A stretch of DNA of 13,816 nt from JBBQWS01 sp038210415 (GTDB lineage: Bacteria > Actinomycetota > Actinomycetes > Prado026). Where the stretch lies: contig JBBQWS010000072.1 of the NCBI GenBank assembly GCA_038210415.1, forward strand, positions 1-13,816. The letters run 5' to 3'. Shown piece after piece: positions 13,218-13,816 of this stretch; positions within the stretch are counted from its first letter, which is position 1; every line of letters begins with the position of its first letter. The position numbers were made by a program, and so were the translations under genes. Under the pieces are notes generated by a model. The model searched no databases and was not told where the DNA came from. It saw only the letters and a list, made by a program, of their open reading frames with translations.

Positions 13218-13816
13218 TTAGAAGAACCCGAGCTTGTTCTCGGCGTACGACACCAGCAGGTTCTTGGTCTGCTGGTAGTGGTCCAGCATCATCCGGTGGT
13301 TCTCCCGGCCTATGCCCGAGCTCTTGTAGCCGCCGAACGCCGCGTGCGCCGGGTACTGGTGGTAACAGTTCGTCCAGACCCGTCCGGCCTGGATCTCGCG
13401 GCCTGCGCGGTACGCCGTGTTCATGTCCCGCGACCAGACGCCCGCGCCGAGCCCGTACAACGTGTCGTTGGCCTGGGCCATCGCGTCGTCGAAGTCGCTG
13501 AACCGGGCGACGGACACGACCGGCCCGAAGATCTCTTCCTGGAACACGCGCATCTTGTTGTGCCCCTCGAAGATCGTGGGAGCCACGTAGTAACCGCCGG
13601 ATAGGTCGCCACCGAGGTCGACCCGGTCACCGCCGATGATGATGCGGGCACCTTCCTTCGTCCCGATGTCGAAGTACGACAGGATCTTCTCCAGCTGGTC
13701 GTTGCTCGCCTGCGCGCCGATCATCGTGTCGGTGTCGAGCGGGTTCCCCTGCACGACCGCCTTCACGCGCTCCAGCGCCGCCGGCAGGAACTGGTCGTAG
13801 ATCGAGTCCTGGATCA
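13218..13816 (-). CDS. NAD(P)-dependent aldehyde dehydrogenase (ExaC/AldB type), C-terminal part
   Basis: The last 199 or so residues of an aldehyde dehydrogenase whose 5' end lies off the right edge. The fragment begins IQDSIYDQFLPAAL and contains GAQASNDQLEKILSYFDIG, the EEIFGPVVSV motif that holds the NAD-ribose-binding Glu-Phe pair, LGAGVWSRD, and the end pattern FGGYKSSGIGRENH with tail KLGFF. These, with WTNCYHQYPAHAAFGG, place it with the acetaldehyde-type ExaC/AldB group rather than the betaine aldehyde group. The catalytic cysteine and the Rossmann core are outside the window. It would oxidise short aliphatic aldehydes to acids in the cytosol. It is the upstream gene of a two-gene operon with DUF779, separated by 4 bp. 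Confidence 0.93.
   Translation of the reverse strand, partial: IQDSIYDQFLPAALERVKAVVQGNPLDTDTMIGAQASNDQLEKILSYFDIGTKEGARIIIGGDRVDLGGDLSGGYYVAPTIFEGHNKMRVFQEEIFGPVVSVARFSDFDDAMAQANDTLYGLGAGVWSRDMNTAYRAGREIQAGRVWTNCYHQYPAHAAFGGYKSSGIGRENHRMMLDHYQQTKNLLVSYAENKLGFF

Overview
The window is high-GC DNA (roughly 68-70% by eye). It has frequent GTG starts, G/C-ending codons and several mycobacterial-type TANNNT -10 boxes directly upstream of start codons, all typical of an actinomycete (Actinomycetota). A DUF222/13E12-type gene, a SerB with two ACT domains next to an ABC ATPase, and an NfeD-SPFH pair support this. The genus cannot be fixed from the sequence. Gene density is ordinary; I see no tRNA, rRNA, CRISPR array, insertion sequence or phage gene, and no gene-free stretch above 300 bases.

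Layout. (1) 1-259, minus: N-terminal end of a DUF222 HNH-family protein running off the left edge. (2) 334-2349, minus: a conserved unknown protein followed by serB, the last step of serine synthesis. (3) 2405-4580, plus: an orphan ABC ATPase, then an NfeD/SPFH membrane-microdomain pair whose genes overlap by one base. (4) 4585-5682, minus: a secreted lytic transglycosylase, convergent with the SPFH gene. (5) 5683-5792: a short divergent intergenic region holding a 16-bp tandem repeat. (6) 5793-6635, plus: a SpoU/TrmH-type RNA methyltransferase, overlapping tail to tail with a 97-residue two-helix membrane protein (minus). (7) 6971-8173, plus: a class V aminotransferase of the VC1184 type, overlapping tail to tail with a lone XdhC Rossmann-domain protein with a His-rich N-terminus (minus). 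(8) 8890-12810, plus: a very large secreted beta-propeller/Ig-like/PKD protein whose frame is broken by one in-frame amber codon at 9559-9561. (9) 12815-13816, minus: an aldehyde dehydrogenase (5' part outside the window) followed 4 bp later by its usual DUF779 partner.

Most of this is core or shell actinobacterial content: serine synthesis, cell-wall remodelling, RNA modification, membrane organisation and aldehyde oxidation. The clear oddities are the amber codon in an otherwise intact 1306-codon frame, the 16-bp tandem repeat between the transglycosylase and methyltransferase genes, and the palindromes at or beside the stop codons of all four convergent gene pairs. I did not find convincing evidence of a new multi-gene system; the amber-interrupted secreted protein is the best lead.
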